From Butyrivibrio sp. (lineage in GTDB: Bacteria > Bacillota > Clostridia > Lachnospirales > Lachnospiraceae): a stretch of DNA of 64,000 nt. The notes under the pieces are model-generated. The model saw nothing but the letters and a program-made list of their open reading frames with translations, had not been told where the DNA came from and did no database searches. A program made the translations under genes and the position numbers. Below are positions 51,465 through 59,667 of the stretch, one piece after another. How positions within the stretch are numbered: the first letter of the stretch is position 1; every line of letters starts with the position of its first letter. The stretch spans positions 1-64,000 of the forward strand of contig JAMPEU010000008.1 in NCBI GenBank assembly GCA_023664865.1. The letters are read 5' to 3'.

Positions 51465-52595
51465 TTATTGCACCACAACTTCATCATAGAAAAGTTTCAT
51501 GACAAGTCTGCGTTTAGCATCCTCGTCAATGTACAAATCGTCAAAGAAATCAATTCCTCCTGAAACATTTACATAATCAACCTGCTTATCTTCCCCGGTA
51601 AGCTGATAGAAGGAATCTTCCTCTATCCGGTAGTTGACAAACTCTGCTGCAAGGTATACCGCTTCATCTAGGGTAATGTCTGTATTCATATATGGAACAA
51701 TCGCCTGATAAATATCGCTTACCAGACGCGGATTACTCTTCACTTTTGATATTGTCTGGCTGATTGCTTCCTTGAGAAACCCTTTCTGCCTCGAAAGGCG
51801 TATGGTCGGGCTCCCGAGCGTCTCCATATCCCTATAGCGCAGATACGGCATGACATTCTTCTTTGTCAGAAGCAGCCTGCTGCCTTCCGTATATTGGGGG
51901 TTATATGCAGTCATATCGTCAGGTATGGTTACTTCTACCCCGCCAATCATGTCAACGACTACGCCGATTGCATCATAGCTCACGGCACACACGCCATGAA
52001 TGGGTAGATTATAGAGAAGCTCCGATACGCTTTCCTTCATCGTCGCAAGTCCCAGTTCTCCGCCACCGGCATAGCCGTATTGCAGGCATATCTGATTATA
52101 AATACTGTCAATTCGCTGCTCATCTTCATTATATATATCAAGCTCCACCATCGTATTGCGCGGAATGCCTATAATACTCACTGTCTTGTTTTTCTGATTC
52201 GCCGAAGCCAAAAATATGGCGTCAGCCTGACCTGCCCCCCAATCAGACAAGTCCGTCTCTTTATCAAGTTCTCCGTCATGGTCTATACCCAACAGAAGGA
52301 AATTAAGCGTGTCCTCATTATATTCATATACATTGTCTTCATATACTACCCATTCGTCCTGCCATGCCACAGAACTGCCATAGGCAAAGCTCTCTCTCGC
52401 CTTCTCAATTTCCTCAGGATCGGTTTCCATTATGGGTATCTTATTCTCGGCAGACGCCCTGAGCGCTGCCTCTCCCGACTTGTAGAAGACAATGCCCGCC
52501 AGGCCTATTACCAGCACAAGAACAAGAACCGTTGACGCTATTCCTATAACGATTCTCATGCCCAGTTTCTTTTTCTTCCTACTTTCTTTTTTCAT
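51465..52595 (-). CDS. LytR-CpsA-Psr (LCP) family wall-polymer ligase
   Basis: A 376-residue protein with a cytosolic basic head, one membrane helix (about 15-38) and an extracytoplasmic LCP domain: LLLGIDHDGELD, DAIFLASANQ, ISIIGIPRNTMVEL-type segment (SIIGIPRNTMVE), GVVDMIGGVEVTIPDDM and YRDMETLGSPTIRLSRQKGFL. LCP enzymes move lipid-linked polymers to peptidoglycan, so the polysaccharide is probably wall-anchored. Start at 52595 (MKKESRKK) with AAGG upstream; it follows the XRE gene by 19 bases. Confidence 0.9.
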   Translation of the reverse strand: MKKESRKKKKLGMRIVIGIASTVLVLVLVIGLAGIVFYKSGEAALRASAENKIPIMETDPEEIEKARESFAYGSSVAWQDEWVVYEDNVYEYNEDTLNFLLLGIDHDGELDKETDLSDWGAGQADAIFLASANQKNKTVSIIGIPRNTMVELDIYNEDEQRIDSIYNQICLQYGYAGGGELGLATMKESVSELLYNLPIHGVCAVSYDAIGVVVDMIGGVEVTIPDDMTAYNPQYTEGSRLLLTKKNVMPYLRYRDMETLGSPTIRLSRQKGFLKEAISQTISKVKSNPRLVSDIYQAIVPYMNTDITLDEAVYLAAEFVNYRIEEDSFYQLTGEDKQVDYVNVSGGIDFFDDLYIDEDAKRRLVMKLFYDEVVVQ

Positions 52596-52614
52596 TGCCA
52601 AGCCTTCTTTTTCA

Positions 52615-52869
52615 TTAAAAGGTTTTACTTTCTTGCACATTACGTAAGTCCACGCTAAAAAAAATTGCTCCGGCTTTCTCCGGCGGAATATGTAATGCAA
52701 ACACAAGCTTTTCTATTACTGTCGTCGATGGTTTGGCGTATCCGTTAAGAACCCTTACTAACGTACCTTTGTCTACTTCCGATGCGGATGAAAGGTCGAT
52801 TATATTTTCGAGATTCTGTTCAACCATAATTTTCTTTAACTCGCTGATATCTACTTCGTATTTCTCCAA
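52615..52869 (-). CDS. Small XRE-like regulator heading the glycan operon
   Basis: An 84-residue HTH protein (ENIIDLSSASEVDKGTLVRVLNG is the HTH area, about 21-43; then KPSTTVIEKLVFALHI). It starts with TTG at 52869, supported by AAGGGG nine bases upstream. A consensus promoter and two matching operators precede it. It is transcribed into the LCP gene, so probably autoregulates and controls the first genes of the locus. Confidence 0.8.
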   Translation of the reverse strand: MEKYEVDISELKKIMVEQNLENIIDLSSASEVDKGTLVRVLNGYAKPSTTVIEKLVFALHIPPEKAGAIFFSVDLRNVQESKTF

Positions 52870-52894
52870 GCTTTCGTTCCCCTTTCCCGATATT

Positions 52895-52911
52895 CTTACG
52901 GATTTCGCAAG
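52895..52911. promoter_or_regulatory. Operator 1
   Basis: CTTACG-GATTT-CGCAAG, an inverted repeat with one mismatch, just downstream of the -10 of the XRE promoter on the minus strand. Same spacing and core as operator 2. Confidence 0.6.
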
Positions 52912-52914
52912 GCA

Positions 52915-52943
52915 ATTGTATCATGTGGATTTTAATATGTCAA
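52915..52943 (-). promoter_or_regulatory. Consensus promoter of the XRE-LCP transcript
   Basis: On the minus strand TTGACA (complement 52938-52943), 17 bases, TACAAT (complement 52915-52920). It lies exactly between operators 1 and 2, so bound regulator would block it. Confidence 0.75.
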
Positions 52944-52948
52944 CATTT

Positions 52949-52965
52949 TTTACAGATATCGTAAG
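52949..52965. promoter_or_regulatory. Operator 2
   Basis: TTTACA-GATAT-CGTAAG, the same inverted repeat as operator 1 with a five-base centre, just upstream of the -35 of the XRE promoter. Related TTACGTAA boxes occur at 52640-52647 and 53021-53028. Confidence 0.55.
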
Positions 52966-53013
52966 TTTTGCACAATTTTCACTACTTATTTAGCCTTTTT
53001 GCTCACAAATCTG

Positions 53014-53042
53014 TTGCATTTTACGTAAGAATGTGATATTTT
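53014..53042 (+). promoter_or_regulatory. Promoter of the S24 repressor gene with TTACGTAA box in spacer
   Basis: TTGCAT (53014-53019), 17 bases, TATTTT (53037-53042). TTACGTAA (53021-53028) lies within the spacer, and AATACGTAAT follows downstream, so this promoter could respond to the same or a related regulator. Confidence 0.5.
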
Positions 53043-53097
53043 CTTCTTAGTCCAAACTAAGGATAATACGTAATCGAAAAGGGGCATGAATATAATA

Positions 53098-53739
53098 ATG
53101 TCTATCTGGAACGAACGAATACATGAACGCAGAATTGAAAAGGGAATTACTTTAGCGCAGATTGCCGAAAGGCTTGGCGTAACAGAAGCTACTGCGCAAA
53201 GGTACGAATGCGGCAGCATAAAAAGCATCCCTTATGAATGCATGTGCGCGTACGGCGAGATTCTGAATTGTTCTCCTGCTTATCTCATGGGCTGGGAAGA
53301 CGACTCCGATTCTTATGACAGCGCCAACAACATACATTCTTTGGAAGTGCAACAGTTGCCATTACTTGAAAATGCTGCTCATGGGATGCCAAAATACTCT
53401 GAAGAAGCACAGAAAATCTGTATAATGGCAGGCTGTGATATTCAGGCGGATTTCTGCTTGAAAGCCCACGACGACAGTATGATTAATGCCAGAATACATA
53501 ACGGCGACATAGTTTTCATAAAACGTCAGGATACGGTAAACAATGGAGAGATTGCAGCAGTTATAGCAAACGGCAACAGCCAGGCAACATTAAGAAGATA
53601 CTTTTATTATGTCGGCAAAAGTATGATTATATTAAAAGCCGAAAATCCGGCATACGAAGATATGATATTCACGGACGATGAACTTGTTGATTTTCATATT
53701 TTAGGTAAAGTTGTCGCTTTTCAGAGTAATGTGAAATAA
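53098..53739 (+). CDS. XRE-S24 repressor with altered self-cleavage residues
   Basis: A 213-residue phage-repressor/LexA-like regulator: HTH at about 16-42 (ITLAQIAERLGVTEATAQRYE) and S24 peptidase-like domain (about 85-213). The nucleophile Ser127 (DDSMINARIHNGDIVF) is present, but the position of the general-base Lys is Arg166 (ATLRRYF), and the expected Ala-Gly cleavage site reads AAHGMP. Self-cleavage is therefore doubtful. The ATG at 53098 is preferred since the ATG at 53086 touches the ribosome site (AAAAGGGG). Divergent from the XRE-LCP transcript; likely co-regulates the glycan locus. Confidence 0.8.
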   Translation: MSIWNERIHERRIEKGITLAQIAERLGVTEATAQRYECGSIKSIPYECMCAYGEILNCSPAYLMGWEDDSDSYDSANNIHSLEVQQLPLLENAAHGMPKYSEEAQKICIMAGCDIQADFCLKAHDDSMINARIHNGDIVFIKRQDTVNNGEIAAVIANGNSQATLRRYFYYVGKSMIILKAENPAYEDMIFTDDELVDFHILGKVVAFQSNVK

Positions 53740-53783
53740 AACAATAATGCAAAATAATGCTAAAAAGGAGTGCAAGTAGTAGA

Positions 53784-54347
53784 ATGAACACAATTACAAC
53801 AAAATGCAGTAAAAAAGTTTTATATAACATCATTGCCGCAATCTGCATCTGTATACCCTTGTCAGGCTGCGGTGAAAAACCCGAAGAAGTAGCGCTTCCG
53901 GAGTCGGAGATTATATATGATGATGCAGAGATTACGCTTCCGGCAGGGCTTGTGGGCGAGGAAGTCGCAAATATAGAAGCATCTGATATAGATGAAGACG
54001 CAGAAACTATCACATATTCACTTTCCGGCAATGAGCGCAACGATATTCTTAATGGGCTTGCTGCCGATATAAATAGCAGCATCTCCGTGATTCTGGAGGA
54101 CAAAGACCATTATCCCAATATTACTGCAATTACTCCAAACGACGATTACACGGAGTTCACCATCGCGCTTGATGGCGGAACTTTCAATACTTATGAATCT
54201 ATGTTGTCCATGTCGTTTTATATTGTCGGCAACAAGTATCAGATATATAACGGCGTAAGCGACGAGGACGCCTTAACCGTTGTACGCTACGTAGATTCCG
54301 CCACAGGAGATGTAATCAGCGAGACGGATTCTTCGCTGATGAATTAA
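53784..54347 (+). CDS. Lipoprotein of unknown function
   Basis: A 187-residue protein with a type II signal peptide: basic head, hydrophobic IIAAICICIPLSGC with the lipobox Cys near residue 26, then acidic mature part (EKPEEVALPESEIIYDDAEITL). The mature domain is mixed alpha/beta and not recognised. ATG at 53784 is used; AAAAAGGAG lies 13 bases upstream, inside a slightly longer frame from 53757. Follows the S24 gene by 44 bases, so likely co-transcribed with it. Confidence 0.75.
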   Translation: MNTITTKCSKKVLYNIIAAICICIPLSGCGEKPEEVALPESEIIYDDAEITLPAGLVGEEVANIEASDIDEDAETITYSLSGNERNDILNGLAADINSSISVILEDKDHYPNITAITPNDDYTEFTIALDGGTFNTYESMLSMSFYIVGNKYQIYNGVSDEDALTVVRYVDSATGDVISETDSSLMN

Positions 54348-54383
54348 GAGTTCATATATAAGCATTTTCAGGAGAAGATATAC

Positions 54384-55661
54384 TTACGGTTTCATAGCAG
54401 TAATAGGCACGACAAAAACACCATCTTCTCTTTTATATGCCATATTTGTCATTCCGCAGACAACGCACAGCACTTTGGGGGGATTATCCCCTTCTTTTTC
54501 CATAATCCTTTTTAGCTCTAACAATTCCGCTGCGGCAGCATCAATCTGATTCACTCCCAGCTTTATCTCGAAAGCGCCCCAATTTCCATCAGGAAATTCA
54601 ATCACAGCATCGGCTTCATTTCCTTTTTCATCTCTAAAATGATACAACTTAGCATCATTATATTCCGCATATATTTTCAAATCATGTTCACATAAGCTCT
54701 CAAACAAAAATCCAAATGTATTTAAATCATTGTAAAGCATCTCTGGCGTCGCCGATAATGCCGCTGCCGCAAGAGACGGATCTATAAAATGTCGTTTTGC
54801 AGATTTTAATAACCTTCTGGAAGAGCGAAGATGGGTACTGTATGCAGGCTGGTCATCCAGCAAAAAAAGCCTGTTCAGTATATCCAAATAATCCGAAACC
54901 GTATCCGGATCTATGGTTATCTCATCTATTGCACCCATATCTTTTCGCAAGGTGCTATTACTTACCAATGTGCTTTCATTTCTTCCAAGCGAACGTATCA
55001 GAGACCATACTTTACGCGAATCTCTTTTTATTCCGTCTACTTTATACATATCATCATCTACAACTGCTTTCAAATACTCTACAGCCAGCTTGCTGCAAGT
55101 TTCCTGCGGCGTCTCAAGATTGCCGGGCCAGCCGCCCCTTACCACATAATATATTAATTGTTTTATGGATACTTCTCCCGTCGCTTGCACAGCCATTTGC
55201 CCTTCAAACAGCCTTTTAAGCGAAACCCCACCTGTAGAATTTCCTGTCTCAAACAGTGACATAGTAGCCATTCTCACTTTTCCTATTCTTGCCGTTCCAC
55301 TGTGCATAATGCCTTTATGATTTGGCGTGGCAGAGCCGGTCAAAATGTACTTTCCCTTTTTATTATCCTTATCCACCTCAAACCTTACTGCGTCCCACAA
55401 AGGCGGCACTTCCTGCCATTCATCAATCAGTCTGGGATTATCGCCTTCTAAAACCAAATCAGGGCTTATTTGTGCCATAGTCCTTGTCTGAAAATTATTA
55501 GCAGGATCGCCAATAAAAGCTGCACTTTCAGCACGACTGCGGGCTGTCCATGTCTTACCGCAGTATTTGGGGCCTTCAATACAAACTGCTCCAAAAGTCT
55601 GCATATATTCATCAAAATGTTTTTCTATTAACCTGTCTTTATATCCATTCGGCATTAGCAT
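54384..55661 (-). CDS. AAA ATPase with DUF4143 domain
   Basis: A 425-residue protein of the AAA_14 plus DUF4143 group, widespread and often laterally transferred. Walker A is GPKYCGKTWTA (about 29-39), Walker B is PRLIDEWQEVP (about 75-85), and the C-terminal DUF4143 part ends with a nuclease-like fold region (DEKGNEADAVIEFPDGNWGAFEIK; D...ExK). Proposed roles include defence or DNA transactions, none proven. GGAGG lies eight bases before the ATG at 55661. Its promoter is preceded by a four-unit repeat array. Confidence 0.87.
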   Translation of the reverse strand: MLMPNGYKDRLIEKHFDEYMQTFGAVCIEGPKYCGKTWTARSRAESAAFIGDPANNFQTRTMAQISPDLVLEGDNPRLIDEWQEVPPLWDAVRFEVDKDNKKGKYILTGSATPNHKGIMHSGTARIGKVRMATMSLFETGNSTGGVSLKRLFEGQMAVQATGEVSIKQLIYYVVRGGWPGNLETPQETCSKLAVEYLKAVVDDDMYKVDGIKRDSRKVWSLIRSLGRNESTLVSNSTLRKDMGAIDEITIDPDTVSDYLDILNRLFLLDDQPAYSTHLRSSRRLLKSAKRHFIDPSLAAAALSATPEMLYNDLNTFGFLFESLCEHDLKIYAEYNDAKLYHFRDEKGNEADAVIEFPDGNWGAFEIKLGVNQIDAAAAELLELKRIMEKEGDNPPKVLCVVCGMTNMAYKREDGVFVVPITAMKP

Positions 55662-55682
55662 TGTTGACACCTCCTAATTCAT

Positions 55683-55711
55683 AGTATATCTATATTACTT
55701 GTAATTGTCAA
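55683..55711 (-). promoter_or_regulatory. Consensus promoter of DUF4143 ATPase gene
   Basis: On the minus strand TTGACA (complement 55706-55711), 17 bases, TATACT (complement 55683-55688). The start codon follows about 22 bases beyond the -10. Confidence 0.75.
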
Positions 55712-55715
55712 TTTC

Positions 55716-55807
55716 ATTCCGTGATTTTCGCTAATTCTATTCCGTGATTTTCGCTAATTCTATTACGTGATTTTCATTATTTTCATTCCGTGGTTTTCGC
55801 CATTATG
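55716..55807. repeat. Four 23-bp direct repeats upstream of DUF4143 promoter
   Basis: Units begin at 55716, 55739, 55762 and 55785 (consensus ATTCCGTGATTTTCGCTAAT plus three bases). The first two differ in no base. The array ends four bases from the -35 box. Exact 23-bp spacing without spacers excludes a CRISPR and suggests a protein-binding array. The rest of the gap to 56033 is AT-rich with no gene. Confidence 0.85.
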
Positions 55808-56033
55808 TTTCAGGCTAACGCTCACTCATACTTTTCTATTATTTCCAAATATATTTATGGAATACAGCCACATCTAACATGAAAAAGGTGTTTCCCCGCA
55901 TTTATCTATTCAAATTGTTTTAAAAGCCTTATTGCCTATATCATTATGCTAATATTCCTTTCAGAATTTCTAATGCTAAATTGGAATGTCCGTTACCTGA
56001 AAATGGATTATAATGGAAGAAAGGATACGGCTA

Positions 56034-56378
56034 ATGAAGACAAGAATCAAGGAATTGCGCTTAGAAAAAAACTTAACACAAAAAAGTCTGGGCGAACGCC
56101 TCGGCGCCACACAGACAATGTTGAGTAAAATCGAAAACGGCACCAGCACCCCCGATGCAATGCTGCTGGTTAATCTATCGAGATTTTTCAAAGTATCTAC
56201 AGACTACATTCTATATCTTTCAGAAGAACGGACAAGTGCGGATTCGCTACTCGCGGATAACATGCACAATCTTAAAAAGTATCAACGACTTATATCCTTA
56301 TACCAGAAAATGAATAATAAACAACAGGGCGACTGCTACACTTTCTTAAGCAGTATGCTCGATGTTTCCAGTGAATAG
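56034..56378 (+). CDS. XRE-family HTH regulator
   Basis: A 114-residue regulator. HTH at about 10-40 (LTQKSLGERLGATQTMLSKIE) closely follows the Cro/CI pattern, then a helical tail. AAAGGA lies eight bases before the ATG at 56034. It is divergent from the DUF4143 gene and might act at the 23-bp repeats. A terminator follows. Confidence 0.88.
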   Translation: MKTRIKELRLEKNLTQKSLGERLGATQTMLSKIENGTSTPDAMLLVNLSRFFKVSTDYILYLSEERTSADSLLADNMHNLKKYQRLISLYQKMNNKQQGDCYTFLSSMLDVSSE

Positions 56379-56461
56379 CAATAGTAATGCAAACAACACT
56401 CTGACATAAGCATATCTACGGATTATCACAATCTGTTTGGCGTAATGGGTATTGCGCGTCT

Positions 56462-56500
56462 AATAAAGCCAGAAGATATAAGACTCCCTTCTGGCTTTAT
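56462..56500 (+). terminator. Strong rho-independent terminator
   Basis: AATAAAGCCAGAAG (56462-56475) pairs with CTTCTGGCTTTAT (56488-56500), a stem of about 13 bp, then CTGTGTGTTATTTTTT. Ends the XRE transcript and insulates galK. Confidence 0.85.
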
Positions 56501-56528
56501 CTGTGTGTTATTTTTTATTACAGTTTTG

Positions 56529-56567
56529 TATAACTTAGAAAAGCTTACGATATAACTTAGAGTTACG
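56529..56567 (+). promoter_or_regulatory. Direct repeat upstream of galK, possible operator
   Basis: TATAACTTAGA occurs at 56529 and again at 56551, 22 bp apart, each followed by TTACG within ten bases. A possible promoter (TGACAA, 17 bases, TAGACT) lies downstream near 56593-56621. The spacing of two helical turns suggests a regulator site. Low certainty. Confidence 0.35.
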
Positions 56568-56670
56568 GCGATATTAATATAATATTTTAGTGACAACTTC
56601 ATAATATATGTGGTAGACTAAACCCATATAGAAGAGACAGCCATGGGCTGCGAAAGAATGGGGGATTAAT

Positions 56671-57834
56671 ATGAAGGAAGCTGTTCTTAAGAAATTTGGG
56701 GAGATATTCGGAGATACGGAAGATGTTGGCGTATATTTTGCGCCGGGGCGCGTCAACATGATTGGTGAGCATACGGATTACAACGGCGGGCATGTTTTTC
56801 CCTGCGCATTGACAATAGGAACTTATGCCGCAGTCAGAAAGAGGGAAGACGATAAACTTCGTTTTTACTCCATGAATTTTGATAAGCTGGGAGTGATTGA
56901 GTCGTCTATTATTGATTTGAAACCGGAGAAAGAGGCGGAATGGACGAATTACCCGAAGGGCGTTATGTGGGCTTTTGAGAAAAGGGGCTTTAAGATGCCA
57001 TGCGGGCTGGATATCGTATTGAACGGCAATATTCCTAACGGTTCAGGGCTTTCGTCTTCTGCGTCGCTGGAAGTGCTGACGGGCTATATCCTGCGTGACT
57101 TGTTTGGTTTTGACGTGACGAATATAGACTTAGCGCAGATTGGACAATATTCTGAGAATAATTTTAACGGCATGAACTGCGGCATTATGGACCAGTTTGC
57201 ATCGGCGATGGGTAAAAAAGACCACGCCATTTTCCTAAATACAGCGGATTTATCTTATGAATATGCGCCGCTTGTTTTGTCGGGGGCGAAGATTATAGTG
57301 ACAAACAGCAACGTAAAGCATGAACTGGTTAATTCCGAATATAATGTCAGAAGAAGCGAATGTGAAACTGCATTAAAAGAATTACAGACAGTTATTGATA
57401 TAAACGGACTCGGCGATTTGTCGGAAGAGGAGTTTGAAAAGCATAAATCGGCAATTAAAGATGAAGTGCGGGTGCGCAGGGCAAAACACGCTGTATATGA
57501 AAACCAGAGGACGATAAGGGCAGTGGATGCGCTTAAGAAAAATGATTTAACCCTTTTTGGCAGACTCATGAACGATTCACACGTATCGCTGCGCGATGAT
57601 TATCAGGTTTCATGCAGTGAGATTGACGTGCTGGTTGAGGAAGCATGGAAGGTCGAGGGAGTTATCGGCTCGCGTATAACGGGCGGCGGATTCGGCGGCT
57701 GTACGGTCAGCATTGTAAAAGACGAGGCGGTAGAAGAATTTAAAGCAAAAGTGGGCGCGGCGTATAAGGAAAGAGTTGGAAAGAGCGCGGACTTCTATGT
57801 AGTGGAAATCGGGGATGGACCGGCTAAAATCTGA
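56671..57834 (+). CDS. galK: Galactokinase
   Basis: Phosphorylates galactose at C1 with ATP (Leloir pathway). The 387-residue length is normal. GHMP-kinase motifs: GRVNMIGEHTDYNGG (about 28-42, sugar site), GSGLSSSASLEV (about 124-135, ATP phosphate loop) and GSRITGGGFGGC (about 331-342). The catalytic Asp lies in NCGIMDQFASA. GGGGG precedes the ATG. First gene of a galK-galT unit. Confidence 0.96.
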   Translation: MKEAVLKKFGEIFGDTEDVGVYFAPGRVNMIGEHTDYNGGHVFPCALTIGTYAAVRKREDDKLRFYSMNFDKLGVIESSIIDLKPEKEAEWTNYPKGVMWAFEKRGFKMPCGLDIVLNGNIPNGSGLSSSASLEVLTGYILRDLFGFDVTNIDLAQIGQYSENNFNGMNCGIMDQFASAMGKKDHAIFLNTADLSYEYAPLVLSGAKIIVTNSNVKHELVNSEYNVRRSECETALKELQTVIDINGLGDLSEEEFEKHKSAIKDEVRVRRAKHAVYENQRTIRAVDALKKNDLTLFGRLMNDSHVSLRDDYQVSCSEIDVLVEEAWKVEGVIGSRITGGGFGGCTVSIVKDEAVEEFKAKVGAAYKERVGKSADFYVVEIGDGPAKI

Positions 57835-57843
57835 GTATTTTAC

Positions 57844-58008
57844 GTTGTACAATATATACAAAACAACGTAGGGCACGCTTTCGCTACGTTGCCGCCAGTA
57901 GCGGTACTAAGCTCGAAAATACCTCGCTAAGTACCGACGGCGCCAGATAATTTACGAAGTAAATTTTCTGTTGAGTACCCTACTTATGTTTTGTATATAT
58001 TGTACAAC
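57844..58008. repeat. Inverted-repeat (MITE-like) element, copy C
   Basis: A 165-bp element with ends GTTGTACAATATATACAAAA and TTTTGTATATATTGTACAAC, identical to copy A; the core is TAGCGGTACTAAGCTCGAAAATACCTCGCTAAGTAC. A hairpin (AATTTACGAAGTAAATT) is private to this copy. Similarity to copy A runs on to 58044. It lies between galK and galT and could affect their relative expression through RNA structure. Confidence 0.8.
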
Positions 58009-58079
58009 TCACACTATGAAATTATGAGTTTTGCAATTATCTATGCGAATTTAATTAATAGGAGGAGAGTCATATAATT

Positions 58080-59588
58080 ATGATTTATTATAATATAAAA
58101 AAGTTAGTAGAATACGGATTAATAACAGGATTGATTGAAGAGGCGGATAGGATATATACGACTAACAGGTTGCTTGAATTATTTAAGCTGGACGAGCCGG
58201 ACGAAGAAACTGAAAATGATGCCGCTGTCACAATGACTGTGGACGAACTCGAAACCGTGTTAGGCGAAATGTTGGATTATGCTTATGAGCATGGAATAAT
58301 GACGGAGAACAGTGTAGTATACCGCGATTTGTTTGACACAAAGATTATGAGCATGCTGGTGCCAAGACCAAGTGAAGTTATAGCGGAGTTTGAGGCTGAA
58401 TACGAGCAGAGTCCGCAGGCAGCTACGGATTATTTCTATAAACTCAGTCAGGACACAGACTATATCAGAAGATACAGAATCAGTAAGGATATGAAGTGGG
58501 TTGCTTCTACCAAGTATGGGGACTTAGACATAACGATTAATCTGTCTAAGCCGGAGAAAGATCCGAAGGCGATTGCGGCGGCTAAGAGCGCGAAACAGAG
58601 CGGATATCCTAAGTGTCTGCTCTGCATGGAGAATGAGGGCTATGCGGGGCGCGTCAATCATCCGGCAAGGCAGAACCACAGAATTATCCCGGTAACGATT
58701 AACGGGAGCAGATGGGGATTCCAGTATTCGCCGTATGTATATTATAACGAGCATTGTATAGTTTTTAATTCCAAGCACATTCCGATGAAGATTGAGCATG
58801 ACACTTTCTGTAAGCTGTTTGATTTCGTCAAGCAGTTTCCGCATTATTTTGTGGGTTCCAATGCCGACTTGCCGATTGTGGGCGGTTCGATTTTAAGTCA
58901 CGACCATTTTCAGGGCGGACACTACGAATTTGCCATGGCGAAAGCGCCTGTGGAAAGAACTTTTACGGTAAAAGGTTTTGAAGATGTAGAGGCAGGAGTT
59001 GTAAACTGGCCGATGTCGGTTATCCGCATCGCCTCAAAAGATACGGACAGGCTCATTGCGCTTGCTGACGTGGTTTTGAATAAGTGGCGGGGATACACAG
59101 ATGAAGACGCGTTTATTTTTGCTGAGACAGATGGGGAGCCGCACAATACGATTACGCCGATTGCCAGAAAACGAGGGGATAAATTCGAGCTGGATTTGGT
59201 TCTGCGCAACAACATTACCACTAAGGAGCATCCGTTAGGAGTATACCATCCGCACGCAGAGCTGCACCATATCAAGAAAGAGAATATCGGTCTTATCGAG
59301 GTTATGGGGCTTGCAGTCCTTCCGGCAAGATTGAAGGACGAGATGGAGAGGCTGTCAAGTGCGATTCTTGAGGGAAAAGATATCCGCAGCGATGAGCTTT
59401 TAGAGAAACACGCGGATTGGGTAAACGAATTTCTTCCTAAATATACGGATGTAAATAAAGATAACATTATGGATATTCTACACAAAGAAATAGGATATGT
59501 ATTTATGAAGGTGCTTGAAGACTCAGGAGTATATAAACGCACGGAAGAAGGTCAGGCGGCGTTTGACAGATTTATCGGAAGCCTGTAA
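58080..59588 (+). CDS. galT: UDP-glucose--hexose-1-phosphate uridylyltransferase, class II
   Basis: Exchanges UMP between UDP-glucose and galactose-1-phosphate. The 502-residue length marks the Firmicutes class II form. Motifs include NHPARQNHRIIP (about 198-209), GSILSHDHFQGGHYEF (about 262-277, His-x-His active site) and GVYHPHAELHHIKKENIG. AGGAGG lies well placed before the ATG. No galE was found in the window. Confidence 0.95.
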   Translation: MIYYNIKKLVEYGLITGLIEEADRIYTTNRLLELFKLDEPDEETENDAAVTMTVDELETVLGEMLDYAYEHGIMTENSVVYRDLFDTKIMSMLVPRPSEVIAEFEAEYEQSPQAATDYFYKLSQDTDYIRRYRISKDMKWVASTKYGDLDITINLSKPEKDPKAIAAAKSAKQSGYPKCLLCMENEGYAGRVNHPARQNHRIIPVTINGSRWGFQYSPYVYYNEHCIVFNSKHIPMKIEHDTFCKLFDFVKQFPHYFVGSNADLPIVGGSILSHDHFQGGHYEFAMAKAPVERTFTVKGFEDVEAGVVNWPMSVIRIASKDTDRLIALADVVLNKWRGYTDEDAFIFAETDGEPHNTITPIARKRGDKFELDLVLRNNITTKEHPLGVYHPHAELHHIKKENIGLIEVMGLAVLPARLKDEMERLSSAILEGKDIRSDELLEKHADWVNEFLPKYTDVNKDNIMDILHKEIGYVFMKVLEDSGVYKRTEEGQAAFDRFIGSL

Positions 59589-59591
59589 GAA

Positions 59592-59616
59592 AACGGCGGG
59601 GAAATTCCCCGCCGTT
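59592..59616 (+). terminator. Terminator after galT
   Basis: AACGGCGGGG pairs with CCCCGCCGTT, loop AAATT, followed by CGGTTTAGTT. A very stable GC stem, with a weak T-run; it also faces the metallo-hydrolase gene from the other side. Confidence 0.7.
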
Positions 59617-59667
59617 CGGTTTAGTTGCACCAATAATTTCGCTTTTATTCTTTGATTCTATCAATTT

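Noticed and set aside
50669..51502. 277-codon plus-strand open frame opposite the Ser-rich gene
   Set aside because: Shadow of the Ser repeats (LLDEE repeats); the minus strand has signal peptide and ribosome site.
55716..55807. Possible short CRISPR
   Set aside because: Exact 23-bp period without spacers and no cas genes; a promoter-proximal binding array fits better.
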